Of a stretch of 33,625 bases of DNA, positions 25,071 to 33,107 are shown in pieces. Where the stretch lies: positions 1-33,625 of the forward strand of contig CAYVXX010000019.1 in the NCBI GenBank assembly GCA_964454305.1. The letters are read 5' to 3'. The position numbers and the translations under genes are program-made. Source of the stretch: JAUSPI01 sp964454305 (lineage in GTDB: Bacteria > Desulfobacterota > Syntrophia > Syntrophales > JADFWA01). The notes under the pieces are model-generated. The model worked only from the letters and a program-made list of their open reading frames with translations. It did not search any database and was not told where the DNA came from. Positions within the stretch are counted from its first letter, which is position 1; the number at the start of each line of letters is the position of its first letter.

Positions 25071-25126
25071 CCCATCCTTATGATTTTTAGACGTTTCAGT
25101 GCCGACTCAAGCCGATCATTATCCAT
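25067..25126 (-). CDS. Possible 19-residue leader peptide upstream of purF
   Basis: An ATG at 25126 with AGGG four bases before it opens a frame reading MDNDRLESALKRLKIIRMG. It ends in TGA at 25069-25067, overlapping the TTG start of purF (TTGA). Such stop-start overlap would couple purF translation to this frame. There are no repeated purine-related codons pointing to attenuation. It could equally be a chance frame. Confidence 0.3.
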   Translation of the reverse strand: MDNDRLESALKRLKIIRMG

Positions 25127-25804
25127 TTTCCCTAGAAGTTACCGATAGCGATAACTGAGATACCACAATATGACATCTTTGTAACCCCAAGACTAACGTT
25201 TTCTTTCTCGTGAATACTTATAGTTTTATCCTCCAAAACAGATCCTCGGAATTATATGTTTTAGTGGTCGTTGTATGCCACGCAGAGCAACCCCTATAAT
25301 AGTACGCAATTATAATGCCATCACGTTAAAAAAATTAAAAGCAGCATATCGTGATGATATTATTAGGTATACTTAGACACAGAACCACAGGACCGCAACG
25401 TACTCCTATCAGATAAACTACATATTTGTAGAATTAACAATGAAGACCTACCGATATGTGTAAGAAAAAATACCTTTTTTGGCCTTGAATTAATAATCTG
25501 AGGAGACAATAAGCGTAGCGGCTTAGATAAGAAGATTTACCTGAACGGAGAGCAATTGAAAGAGGCCAAACAAAAAACCACACAACTGTAGACCGTTTTC
25601 ACCTTTTCTACAAAAATGTCATTTATATCGTTGAGCTGTTTCTACTCCCCTTTAGATATATGTCAAAAATTCAAATAGTTATATAAAAGTGAATCCTGGC
25701 ACGTAATTTGAAGTACCAGGGCTTAACTACATTTCGGAAGGTCAAGGTACGACAATTCAAATATCCGCTTTCCGCTCAGGATTACGGATGAAAGGAGAAA
25801 AATA
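25071..25804. other. Divergent intergenic region between purF and the porin gene
   Basis: 734 bp, AT-rich. Apart from the short frame before purF and the sigma-54-type promoter at 25697-25712, I see no gene. A stretch at 25500-25590 has GAGGAG and an open frame (DKKIYLNGEQLKEAKQ) but no start codon. No clear sigma-70 promoter for the purF operon could be assigned. Confidence 0.55.
25697..25712 (+). promoter_or_regulatory. Sigma-54-type promoter of the porin gene
   Basis: CTGGCACG-TAAT-TTGAA matches the RpoN consensus YTGGCACG-N4-TTGCW with a single deviation (A for C in the -12 element). The GG/G spacing is exact. Start of transcription is expected near 25724, about 80 bp before the ATG at 25805. 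Confidence 0.7.
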
Positions 25805-26620
25805 ATGAGGAAAGAACGTAAACACACAAGGCAATTTATGGCAGTTTTGATAGCTTTAATTTTAATCTTTTTCAGCATTATCCCCGCCGTGGCGGAAGAT
25901 GAGAAACCTACCGCCGATCTTTCAGTCTCAGTCTTGAGCGCCTACATCTGGCGCGGGCAGGAATTAAGCAAGGACAGTGCCGTCGTAGAGCCTTCCATGA
26001 CGGTGGGTTACAAGGGCTTTTCAGCCAATATCTGGGGAAACCTGGATACAAATCCCTATTCAACCACAGCCGGACAAGACGACCCTTCCAGGTGGAACGA
26101 GACAGATTTAACGCTTTCATATGCCAAAAGTTTCGGCACTTTAAATGCGGAGGGAGGCTATATTTACTATGGCCTGGACGGTGTTAAGGACTCCCAGGAA
26201 GTCTTTTTGAAACTGGGTCTTGATACCTTACTGTCGCCCTCACTGACAGCTTACAGGGACGTTGGTACTTACCCGCACTGGTATTTCCTCCTGGGCATCT
26301 CCCATTCTTTCGAAATTACGGAGAAAGTCTCACTGGAACTTTCAGCCTCAGCGAGCTATCTAAAGAGCGAGGATTCGGATGATTACCCGGAAATCAACAG
26401 CAGCGGGGCGAGTACAGGCAATAAATTTGAGAACTTCCACGATGGCGTGATCTCTGCGAGTTTGCCCATATCCTTGACGAAATACATCTCTGTAACTCCT
26501 GTAGTATCGTGTGCCTTTCCTCTTTCAGATGATGCAGGTGATGAAATGAAATACCGCAGCAAGAAGGGTGATGACAATGTGTTTGTCTATGGCGGCTTGA
26601 CCTTGAGCATGGCCTTTTAA
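25805..26620 (+). CDS. Outer-membrane beta-barrel protein (TorF/Gcw_chp-like putative porin)
   Basis: A 271-residue protein with a signal peptide (hydrophobic residues about 11-30, IIPAVA before EDEK). The mature part alternates short amphipathic strands from ADLSVSVLSAYIWRGQEL to the C-terminal GGLTLSMAF, ending in Phe as expected for recognition by the BAM complex. The YIWRGQ-SKDSAV-PS segment followed by GFSANIWGNLD resembles the Gcw_chp/TorF family of putative porins. The substrate is unknown. AAAGGAG lies 8 bp before the ATG. The gene is preceded by a sigma-54-type promoter, so expression probably needs RpoN and an enhancer-binding activator. The next gene starts 3 bp after the stop. Confidence 0.78.
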   Translation: MRKERKHTRQFMAVLIALILIFFSIIPAVAEDEKPTADLSVSVLSAYIWRGQELSKDSAVVEPSMTVGYKGFSANIWGNLDTNPYSTTAGQDDPSRWNETDLTLSYAKSFGTLNAEGGYIYYGLDGVKDSQEVFLKLGLDTLLSPSLTAYRDVGTYPHWYFLLGISHSFEITEKVSLELSASASYLKSEDSDDYPEINSSGASTGNKFENFHDGVISASLPISLTKYISVTPVVSCAFPLSDDAGDEMKYRSKKGDDNVFVYGGLTLSMAF

Positions 26621-26623
26621 ACT

Positions 26624-27349
26624 ATGTCAAAACAATTTCTTGTCTTTCAACATATGCCCTGGGAAGGACCGGGGCAACATCTGACACGTTCGGCGGGAAA
26701 ATTTGACGTTAACCTGCACATCGTAGAAGTTTGGCATCAAACGATTCCTGACATCAGTTTCTATGATGGGCTGATAGTCCTTGGTGGCAGTCCCAACGTA
26801 GATCAGAAAGAAAGGTATCCTTTTCTCAAGGCTGAAAAAGAGGCTATTCGCCGGGCTGTCGAACTGGATATGCCTTACCTTGGATTTTGCCTGGGGCACC
26901 AGCTTTTAGCTGATGCTCTGGGTGCTAGGGTGGGACCTAACTTCCGGCATAGTAACGGTTTTATCGAGGGACATCTAACTAAAAGCGGTCGTGATCATCC
27001 CTTGTTCTGTGATATCCCCCAAACTTTTCCTCTGTTTAAGTGGCACTCCCAGGCTGTTTTGCAACCTCTGCCAAAACAGATGAAAGTTCTGGTGATTTCA
27101 GCAGACTGTGAAGTAGAAGCCATTTCAGTTAAGGACCGACCTCATATCGTAGGACTTCAGTTCGACAATCAGTCTGCCAATTATGAAGATGTCGGGAAAT
27201 GGTTGGAAGAGGACCGAGATTGGCTATCATCCCTTACCAAACCCCGGATAAATCCTACTTCTGTACTTGCAGATGCCAGGAGACTGGAAGGTGTCATGAA
27301 AGACCAGTTTGGGATTATTTTCAGAAACTATATGGACATAATATCTTGA
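26624..27349 (+). CDS. Class I glutamine-amidotransferase-like protein with altered catalytic dyad
   Basis: A 241-residue GATase1-fold protein (COG0518/GMP-synthase-domain-like). The oxyanion and nucleophile region is intact: VLGGSPNVD and GFCLGHQLLADALGAR with Cys89. The region that should read QFHxE is GLQFDNQS (about 178-184), so the catalytic His is Asp181 and the Glu is Gln183. Glutaminase activity by the normal triad is therefore unlikely. It starts 3 bp after the porin stop without a clear ribosome-binding site of its own, suggesting translational coupling. It may be a binding or regulatory protein. Alternatively it may act on a small molecule with a different dyad, for example using His141 in KWHSQ. 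Confidence 0.85.
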   Translation: MSKQFLVFQHMPWEGPGQHLTRSAGKFDVNLHIVEVWHQTIPDISFYDGLIVLGGSPNVDQKERYPFLKAEKEAIRRAVELDMPYLGFCLGHQLLADALGARVGPNFRHSNGFIEGHLTKSGRDHPLFCDIPQTFPLFKWHSQAVLQPLPKQMKVLVISADCEVEAISVKDRPHIVGLQFDNQSANYEDVGKWLEEDRDWLSSLTKPRINPTSVLADARRLEGVMKDQFGIIFRNYMDIIS

Positions 27350-27552
27350 ATATAAAGGAGTTTTATAAATATTCCTTAATTTCAAAGGACAGCAAATTTT
27401 GATTTTTTGGATTAACAATATTAAGTATTGAACAGGCTCAATTAACAGATCGACAAAAGCCACTCAATTTCTTACAACACTACATATTTACATTTTATTT
27501 CTGCTTTTCCCGCACAAATTATGTTTTTCTCAATAAAGACTGTGAATTATTA

Positions 27553-27582
27553 TTGACAATGTCGACAATTTTTAATGATAAT
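27553..27582 (+). promoter_or_regulatory. Sigma-70-type promoter of the M16 peptidase gene
   Basis: TTGACA (27553-27558), an 18-bp spacer and GATAAT (27577-27582), with T at -13. It is the only good promoter in this gap and gives a leader of about 95 nt. Confidence 0.6.
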
Positions 27583-27619
27583 CAACAGGGTTCTGCCAAC
27601 GCAACCTTAAAGTCAATCT

Positions 27620-27660
27620 CCCTGCCTACAAGGCAGGGCTTGCGGGTGCGCTCCCGGTCA
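27620..27660 (-). repeat. REP-like hairpin element, copy A (inverted relative to copy B)
   Basis: The perfect palindrome CCCTGCCT-ACA-AGGCAGGG (27620-27638) is followed by a conserved tail CTTGCGGGTGCGCTCCCGGT. The reverse complement matches 32900-32940 at 38 of 41 positions. It lies in the 5' leader of the peptidase gene. Confidence 0.8.
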
Positions 27661-27682
27661 AAATCGACAAAAAAGGTGAAAA

Positions 27683-30658
27683 ATGAATAAGTTTAAATAC
27701 TGTCCCGAACCAACACTTAAAACCGGTGAAAAACTACATGGCTTCCACGTACTGAGGATTGAACAGATACCCGATATAAGGGTTACGGCATACGAGATAG
27801 AACATATTAAGACCGGGGCCAGGGTTCTCCACCTCCATGGTGACGACAAAGAGAACCTCTTCTCGATCGGGTTCCGAACCCCACCTGAGGATTCCACAGG
27901 TATTGCGCATATTCTGGAACACAGCGTCCTCGCCGGTTCTGAAAAGTTTCCGTTGAAAGATGTATTCAACGAACTGGCCAGGGGGACGCTCCAGACTTTC
28001 ATCAATGCTTTCACCTATCCGGACAAGACAATTTATCCTGTTGCAAGTCAGGTCCGGGCCGATTTCTTTAATCTGGCACGAGTTTACACTGACCTCGTAT
28101 TGAAACCACTTCTTTTAAGAGCAACCTTCAATCAGGAGGGCCACCATCTGGAATTTGAAGATCCCGAAAAGATTGAGAGTAACCTCAAAATCTCAGGAAT
28201 TGTATACAATGAAATGAAGGGGTCGTATTCTTCGCCTGATTCCCTCATGTACAAGGCAATCCAGGAAAACCTCTATCCGGACGTCACGTATGCCTTTGAT
28301 TCCGGAGGAGACCCTGATGTGATTCCATCTCTTACCTATGAACAGTTAAAGAAATTTCACCATTCCTACTATTCACCGACAAATGCCCGTTTTTTCCTTT
28401 ACGGCGATATTTCCACAGAGGATCACCTGGTTTTTTTAAAAGAGATGCTCTCCGGATTCGATCACGTACCGGTCGATTCCCACATTGAAACTCAAAGGCG
28501 GTGGGAAAAACCATACCGAAAGCATGGCCTATATCCCATCGGGAAGGAAGAGAGCCTTGAAGGAAAGACCACAGTAAATATGGCGTGGATGATGGCAGAA
28601 AATACCGATCATGAAACCGTGCTTCTTCTTAAGATTGTGTCCGGAGCACTGATCGGCAGTGCGGCGGGGCCGCTTCGCAAGGCACTGATTGATTCAAACC
28701 TTGGCGAAGACCTTTCTCCCGTAACCGGCCTTGAGCAGGATCTGAAACAGGTTGCATTCGCTGTGGGGCTTCGGGGAACTGATCCCGACAAGTCGGAACG
28801 TATTGAAAAACTGATCCTTGAAACCTTGCGGAAGGTGGCAGAAACCGGTTTTGAACGGGAGGTGATTGAAGGTGTGCTACACCGGGTGGAATTTGGCGGC
28901 AAAGAGATCGTTCGCAGCCGGATGCCGTACGGCATTACGCTTATGGGAAGGGCTTACCATACCTGGCTTTACGACGGTGACCCTATGGTCGGCCTGAAAT
29001 TTCCCCAGACAATAGAGAAAATCAGAAAAAAATGGGAAGAAGAACCCCGGCTTTTTCAGAAAGTTGTTCAAAAATGGTTTATCGACAACCCTCATCGACT
29101 TCTCTCAGTCATGGAACCGAGCCAGACCTATGCCGAGGAAAGAGAAGCCGCATTCCGGAAAAGGATGTCTGGATTCAAGGCTTCGTTTTTGCCAGAGAAA
29201 CTGGAAGATATTAGAAGCAAATCTCTTTCGCTCAGAAAGATGCAGATGGAGCCGGACACGCCCGAGGCACTGTCTGCACTACCAAGACTGAATTTAGAAG
29301 ATATACCTCGCTCCATTGAGAAGATCCCAACTGAAGAAACTACAATTGCAGGAATTACCGCACTACAACATGAAATCTTTGCAAATGGTATCGCTTATCT
29401 CGATATTGCCTTTGATATCTCCGATATTCCTGAAGATCTGCACTCATATCTCCCCCTTTTGGGAAAGATTACCGCCGGCATGGGCGCGGCGGGTCTTGAC
29501 TATGAGGAAATGGCACGGCGGATCACTTTAAGCACAGGGGGGCTCTGGCACAATATCACAGCAGGCATGACCACAGATGGAAAAAACAACTGGCAGAAGT
29601 TAATTTTCAGGACAAAGGCGCTCCACCGAAACGTGCCCGATGCCGTAAGTATCGTTTCAGATATATTGACGGAAGGAGACCTCTTAGATGAGGAACGCAT
29701 GCGGAACCTGATCCTCGAGGCAAAAAACAATTTACATTCTGCCGTGATCCCCTCCGGTCATCTCTTCGCACAGATGACCGCCGCTGCTGCGCTTTCCACA
29801 CCGGCATATCGTGATGAACAGTGGAACGGAAGGACACAGCTTAAATTCCTGAAAATGATCTCCGACGGGTTCGGAAACCGGAAAGGAGAGCTTTTTAAAA
29901 AGCTCTCCCGCCTGCAAAAGATGATCTTCCGGAAGGAGCGGCTCACTCTGAACCTGACGGGAGATTCCGAAGGAATTGATCTCATTACTGAGAGTATAAA
30001 AGGTCTGGCGGGGCGGCTGACCGGCGGCGGAAGTCAAGGGGTTCCATCTATTCCTGAATTGCACTCGAAATGCTACGGTGTTGCCATACCCGCACAGGTC
30101 TGTTATGTGGCAAAGGTCTTTCCGGCACCAACATATTCAGATCCACTCTCGCCAACCCTGATGGTCCTGGCACGACAACTCTCAAGCAGTTATCTCTATA
30201 AGCATATCAGAGTCCAGGGTGGAGCATACGGCGGGATGTCACTCTACGATCCGATGTGCGGCAACTTTTCTTTCCTCTCATACAGAGATCCCCACCTCGT
30301 CGATACACTGAAGGTCTATGACGGCGCCGCCTCCTTTATATCAGGAAACATAATTAAAGAAGAAGAACTTGAAAAAGCAATTATCGGCACCATAGGAATG
30401 CTAGACAGGCCGATGGACCCATCGGGCAGGGGATATACAGCTATGATCCGCAACTTTGCCGGCCTTACTGACCAGGATCGTCAGAGTTTCCGCAACCGCG
30501 TCTTTGAAACGTCGACAAAAACTCTCATCGAAGCGGCTGATCGTTTTTTAGCACCCGCGGTGGAATCGTCGTCGGTTGCGGTGTATGCGGCGGCCGAACG
30601 CCTGAGCAAGGCGAACGAAACCCTGTCTCTTGAGCTTGAAATCGAGGCCTTAGTTTGA
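27683..30658 (+). CDS. M16C insulinase-family metallopeptidase (PreP-like)
   Basis: A 991-residue zinc peptidase of the presequence-protease type, which degrades peptides inside a closed two-half chamber. The inverted zinc motif HxxEH is H76-I-L-E79-H80 in AHILEHSVLAGS. The distal Glu ligand lies in YNEMKGSYSSP (about 177), and the substrate-side segment FPLKDVFNELARGTLQTFIN is intact. The second half includes the Arg/Tyr-type region RVQGGAYGGMSLYDP near residue 850, typical of M16C. No signal peptide is visible, so it is probably cytoplasmic. Length fits the family (about 970-1000). ATG 27683 has AAAAAGGTG. It is transcribed from the promoter upstream through a REP-like hairpin and is followed 23 bp later by the next gene. 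Confidence 0.93.
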   Translation: MNKFKYCPEPTLKTGEKLHGFHVLRIEQIPDIRVTAYEIEHIKTGARVLHLHGDDKENLFSIGFRTPPEDSTGIAHILEHSVLAGSEKFPLKDVFNELARGTLQTFINAFTYPDKTIYPVASQVRADFFNLARVYTDLVLKPLLLRATFNQEGHHLEFEDPEKIESNLKISGIVYNEMKGSYSSPDSLMYKAIQENLYPDVTYAFDSGGDPDVIPSLTYEQLKKFHHSYYSPTNARFFLYGDISTEDHLVFLKEMLSGFDHVPVDSHIETQRRWEKPYRKHGLYPIGKEESLEGKTTVNMAWMMAENTDHETVLLLKIVSGALIGSAAGPLRKALIDSNLGEDLSPVTGLEQDLKQVAFAVGLRGTDPDKSERIEKLILETLRKVAETGFEREVIEGVLHRVEFGGKEIVRSRMPYGITLMGRAYHTWLYDGDPMVGLKFPQTIEKIRKKWEEEPRLFQKVVQKWFIDNPHRLLSVMEPSQTYAEEREAAFRKRMSGFKASFLPEKLEDIRSKSLSLRKMQMEPDTPEALSALPRLNLEDIPRSIEKIPTEETTIAGITALQHEIFANGIAYLDIAFDISDIPEDLHSYLPLLGKITAGMGAAGLDYEEMARRITLSTGGLWHNITAGMTTDGKNNWQKLIFRTKALHRNVPDAVSIVSDILTEGDLLDEERMRNLILEAKNNLHSAVIPSGHLFAQMTAAAALSTPAYRDEQWNGRTQLKFLKMISDGFGNRKGELFKKLSRLQKMIFRKERLTLNLTGDSEGIDLITESIKGLAGRLTGGGSQGVPSIPELHSKCYGVAIPAQVCYVAKVFPAPTYSDPLSPTLMVLARQLSSSYLYKHIRVQGGAYGGMSLYDPMCGNFSFLSYRDPHLVDTLKVYDGAASFISGNIIKEEELEKAIIGTIGMLDRPMDPSGRGYTAMIRNFAGLTDQDRQSFRNRVFETSTKTLIEAADRFLAPAVESSSVAVYAAAERLSKANETLSLELEIEALV

Positions 30659-30681
30659 TATTATAAATACAAGGTATCGCC

Positions 30682-31530
30682 ATGAAAAAAACCGCAGCAA
30701 TAATCCTGACCACCGCATGTATTATTCTGGCAGCAGTTATGCTCGTATCTAACTGGGAAAAGTTGATTCAGAAGGATGTGGGAAAGCCAGGACCTGTCCA
30801 TAAGGCTGAGAAAAAACCCCCTACCATAAGAGAAACGGAGAAGACAAAGGTCTATGAAATTAAGGGGGAAATAGCGCCTGCAGTTGCGCCGAGAGCAGTT
30901 ACGGTCGAAAGGGGTTATAATGAGACACGTCGGGAAGTTATAAATTTTTTCCATTACCTCGATCAGAAAGATTACATCAAAGCCTACAGACTGAAGGAAG
31001 GAACGTACAAACATTTCCTCAAACTCATTGAAAAATTGTCCGCCAATCCGCCGACCGTATCCGGAGAAATGCAGGACATTTACATACTGACACACAACAT
31101 AGCTCATTTCTACAGGGTAATCGGGGAAAAGGATATCTCGCTGATAAAAGATATCCTCTCGAATGAAAAGAAAATAACTGAACAAACTATGGAACTGCTT
31201 TATGAGTGGATTACAAAAGAGACAGGAAATAAGAAAAAAGAAATCAAAATCACAACCAGGGATCTTTATGAATATGCTGCTTTTTTCCTAAAAACCATGG
31301 GAGGAAAGGCATACTTATCGAGAAGGGATTCCAGAACAAGAATATTTGTAACCTACTATTCTATTCTTATACTAAATAAAGCAAACGAAGAAAATTTGAA
31401 TCGTCACGGGGTAGATATCCGCCCCCATTTAACCCTTCTCCTGGAGGACATACAGAATCAGAAAAACTTGAACCGCAAAACCGAGTATCTTAAAAAGCTA
31501 AACGCCATCAAAAAGAACTTAATGCCTTGA
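30682..31530 (+). CDS. Membrane-anchored protein of unknown function
   Basis: A 282-residue protein that I do not recognise. Residues 4-24 (TAAIILTTACIILAAVMLVS) form a single N-terminal membrane anchor or uncleaved signal. There is no proper lipobox around the Cys. A Lys/Pro-rich linker (about 35-70) leads to a helical domain of about 200 residues (KDYIKAYRLKEGTYKHFLKL; EKITEQTMELLYEWITK; DIQNQKNLNRKTEYLKKLN) that should lie in the periplasm. AAGG stands 7 bp before the ATG, and the gene follows the peptidase by 23 bp, so they may share a transcript. Its last 12 bases overlap the end of the convergent dehydrogenase gene. Confidence 0.75.
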   Translation: MKKTAAIILTTACIILAAVMLVSNWEKLIQKDVGKPGPVHKAEKKPPTIRETEKTKVYEIKGEIAPAVAPRAVTVERGYNETRREVINFFHYLDQKDYIKAYRLKEGTYKHFLKLIEKLSANPPTVSGEMQDIYILTHNIAHFYRVIGEKDISLIKDILSNEKKITEQTMELLYEWITKETGNKKKEIKITTRDLYEYAAFFLKTMGGKAYLSRRDSRTRIFVTYYSILILNKANEENLNRHGVDIRPHLTLLLEDIQNQKNLNRKTEYLKKLNAIKKNLMP

Positions 31531-32703
31531 CAAAAACCCTTCATGCCTCCTGTACCACAGGTTAGGAAATAATTTATAGATAATCCTTGATGTCAATCCG
31601 ATATATTCCTTATCTCTCCTGTCGAACTGGCAGGCCTGTATTATTTTCTCTTTAATCTCCTCCCTTGTGCCGCCTTCATTGAATATTTTATAGGCACAAT
31701 TAAACAGAGGGCTATACATGTTTTTCTTCTCAAGATATCTATATACATTTCTGATTGTGTTGGGACCTTCGGGAGTTCCATCAATTTTCCTCAGCACATT
31801 AATATTCGTAGATATAGGATTCTCGTTAAATAATTCGTAGAAAAGTTTACCATATCTATAATTCTTGCTTGCCTCTGAAGAAACGGTAACATATAGATCA
31901 CCTACCCCTGCCTGGCTGTGAAACGCCTGGAAACTTCCACCCAGCAGTTTCGACAGCGATCTTATCTCGACACCGGATCTGGCAAATATCGTCCCGGGGA
32001 TAGAATTTCCAAGGTTTAAGCAATCGGCAACACCCTTTATATTTGCCACAATATTCTTAAGCGCTCCGCATGCTTCGACCCCGATAACATCAAAATTATA
32101 ATATGATGATAATTCGCTCCTGTCGCACCTTATTATCTCAGACCTTACAATTTTTGACATTTTTTTGCTTCCGGCAATAGTTAAACATACAGGTCTCCCA
32201 AGCGCTATATCAACATCAAAAAAGGGGCCTCCGATACACACAATTTTATACTTATGACTTAACCCAAACAGACTGCTGTTTATCATCCGTGACGGCGTTA
32301 TCAGTTCCTTTGTTTTTTCATATGAAGCCAGACCTTTGATGGGAGATATGAAGCAGGTATTTCCTTTTTTCTTTCCGATGAGCGGCTTCAAGTAATTCAA
32401 TATTTCCGAAAGTTTGTTCATCGTAACTGCAAGAAAGATGAATTCATTATCTTCAACAATTCTTTCCAGATCGTTTGTTGCAGAAACATTAGAAGATAAT
32501 CTCGGAACATTTTGTTTGCCACCTAATATTTTTGCAAGATCATCCGTCAGGTGTTTTGGATTAAGGTGTTCTCTGTTTATTGCATGACACAATTCAGCAT
32601 CATGATAATAGATCGTAACCCTCTTATCGTCCCTTCCAAACTTGTAGGCCAGAGCAGTCCCAAGCCTTCCAGGCCCAATTATCGCTATTTTACTTAAATC
32701 CAA
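31519..32703 (-). CDS. gpsA: Divergent NAD(P)H-dependent glycerol-3-phosphate dehydrogenase
   Basis: GpsA-type enzymes reduce dihydroxyacetone phosphate to sn-glycerol 3-phosphate for phospholipid synthesis. The Rossmann loop is IAIIGPGRLGTALAYKF. Further family motifs are FISPIKGL, GGPFFDVDIALGRP, the catalytic-Lys segment GVEACGALKNIVANIKGV, and GVGDLYVT. At 394 residues it is about 50-60 longer than usual, with an extended C-terminus (EEIKEKIIQACQFDRRDKEY). The TGxFGD-like segment before the catalytic centre is also altered, so this may be a paralogue with another substrate. The start is a TTG at 32703 with GAGGGG. It has a promoter at 32742-32771 and is transcribed toward the preceding gene, overlapping it by 12 bp. 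Confidence 0.8.
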   Translation of the reverse strand: MDLSKIAIIGPGRLGTALAYKFGRDDKRVTIYYHDAELCHAINREHLNPKHLTDDLAKILGGKQNVPRLSSNVSATNDLERIVEDNEFIFLAVTMNKLSEILNYLKPLIGKKKGNTCFISPIKGLASYEKTKELITPSRMINSSLFGLSHKYKIVCIGGPFFDVDIALGRPVCLTIAGSKKMSKIVRSEIIRCDRSELSSYYNFDVIGVEACGALKNIVANIKGVADCLNLGNSIPGTIFARSGVEIRSLSKLLGGSFQAFHSQAGVGDLYVTVSSEASKNYRYGKLFYELFNENPISTNINVLRKIDGTPEGPNTIRNVYRYLEKKNMYSPLFNCAYKIFNEGGTREEIKEKIIQACQFDRRDKEYIGLTSRIIYKLFPNLWYRRHEGFLSRH

Positions 32704-32741
32704 ATTATCCCCTCACATATTATAATAAAGTACTCCCGTGC

Positions 32742-32771
32742 AATATAGGTACAAATCGGGGTTGTTGTCAA
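32742..32771 (-). promoter_or_regulatory. Sigma-70-type promoter of the dehydrogenase gene
   Basis: Reading the minus strand, TTGACA (32771-32766), an 18-bp spacer and TATATT (32747-32742). The leader to the TTG start is about 30 nt. Confidence 0.6.
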
Positions 32772-32899
32772 CAAATAGAATTGTCCTGTTTATTCATCAC
32801 AATAAGCGCCCCGCGTCAAATTCCCAAAAAACCAAGAAGAGAAAGACATTGCAAAGCTTCTTTCTCTTCCATATACTTTGGACAGAGTTTCTCAATTCC

Positions 32900-32940
32900 T
32901 GACCGGGAGCGCACCCGCAAGCCCCGTCTTGTAGGCGGGG
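32900..32940 (+). repeat. REP-like hairpin element, copy B
   Basis: The conserved head ACCGGGAGCGCACCCGCAAG is followed by a hairpin CCCCGTCT-TGT-AGGCGGGG (32922-32940), with one T-G pair in the stem. It is 38/41 identical to the reverse complement of copy A, and the stem differences preserve pairing. Confidence 0.8.
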
Positions 32941-32969
32941 TAAGGGGCGCAATATAATTAAATTATTCC

Positions 32970-33000
32970 TTACCGGGAAGCCCCCGCCTTGTGGGCGGGG
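32970..33000 (+). repeat. REP-like hairpin element, copy C (short head)
   Basis: TTACCGGGAAGC followed by a hairpin CCCCGCCT-TGT-GGGCGGGG (32982-33000). It shares the ACCGGGA start, the TGT loop and the stem with copy B but lacks the GCGCACCCG segment. Confidence 0.7.
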
Positions 33001-33107
33001 AGCTTCACAAACATATCTTATTTGCCCCATGTTTTCAATATCGAGTTTACGGTGTTGTAATATAATACGGCATACAAGCAGTATAAGGTATAGAAAGTGA
33101 GCTAAGC

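Larger units (their letters stand above)
27350..27682. other. Intergenic region with promoter and REP-like hairpin
   Basis: 333 bp, AT-rich in its first 200 bases, without a gene. It contains the promoter at 27553-27582 and the REP-like element at 27620-27660, which falls in the expected 5' leader of the next gene. AAAAAGGTG lies just before ATG 27683. Confidence 0.65.
32704..33107. other. Intergenic region with divergent promoter and two REP-like hairpins
   Basis: 404 bp without a gene. It contains the minus-strand promoter for the dehydrogenase (32742-32771) and two REP-like elements (32900-32940 and 32970-33000) in direct orientation. No strong promoter was found for the PPC gene. Confidence 0.65.

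Noticed and set aside
25500..25590. Short open frame with GAGGAG upstream of the porin promoter
   Set aside because: It lacks any start codon in frame and resembles no family I know.
32900..33000. GC-rich hairpins as rho-independent terminators
   Set aside because: No U-run follows the stems, and the conserved head shared with a copy 5 kb away points to REP-like repeats instead.
27620..33000. CRISPR array
   Set aside because: Only three hairpin copies, in mixed orientation and widely spaced, with no regular spacers and no cas genes.
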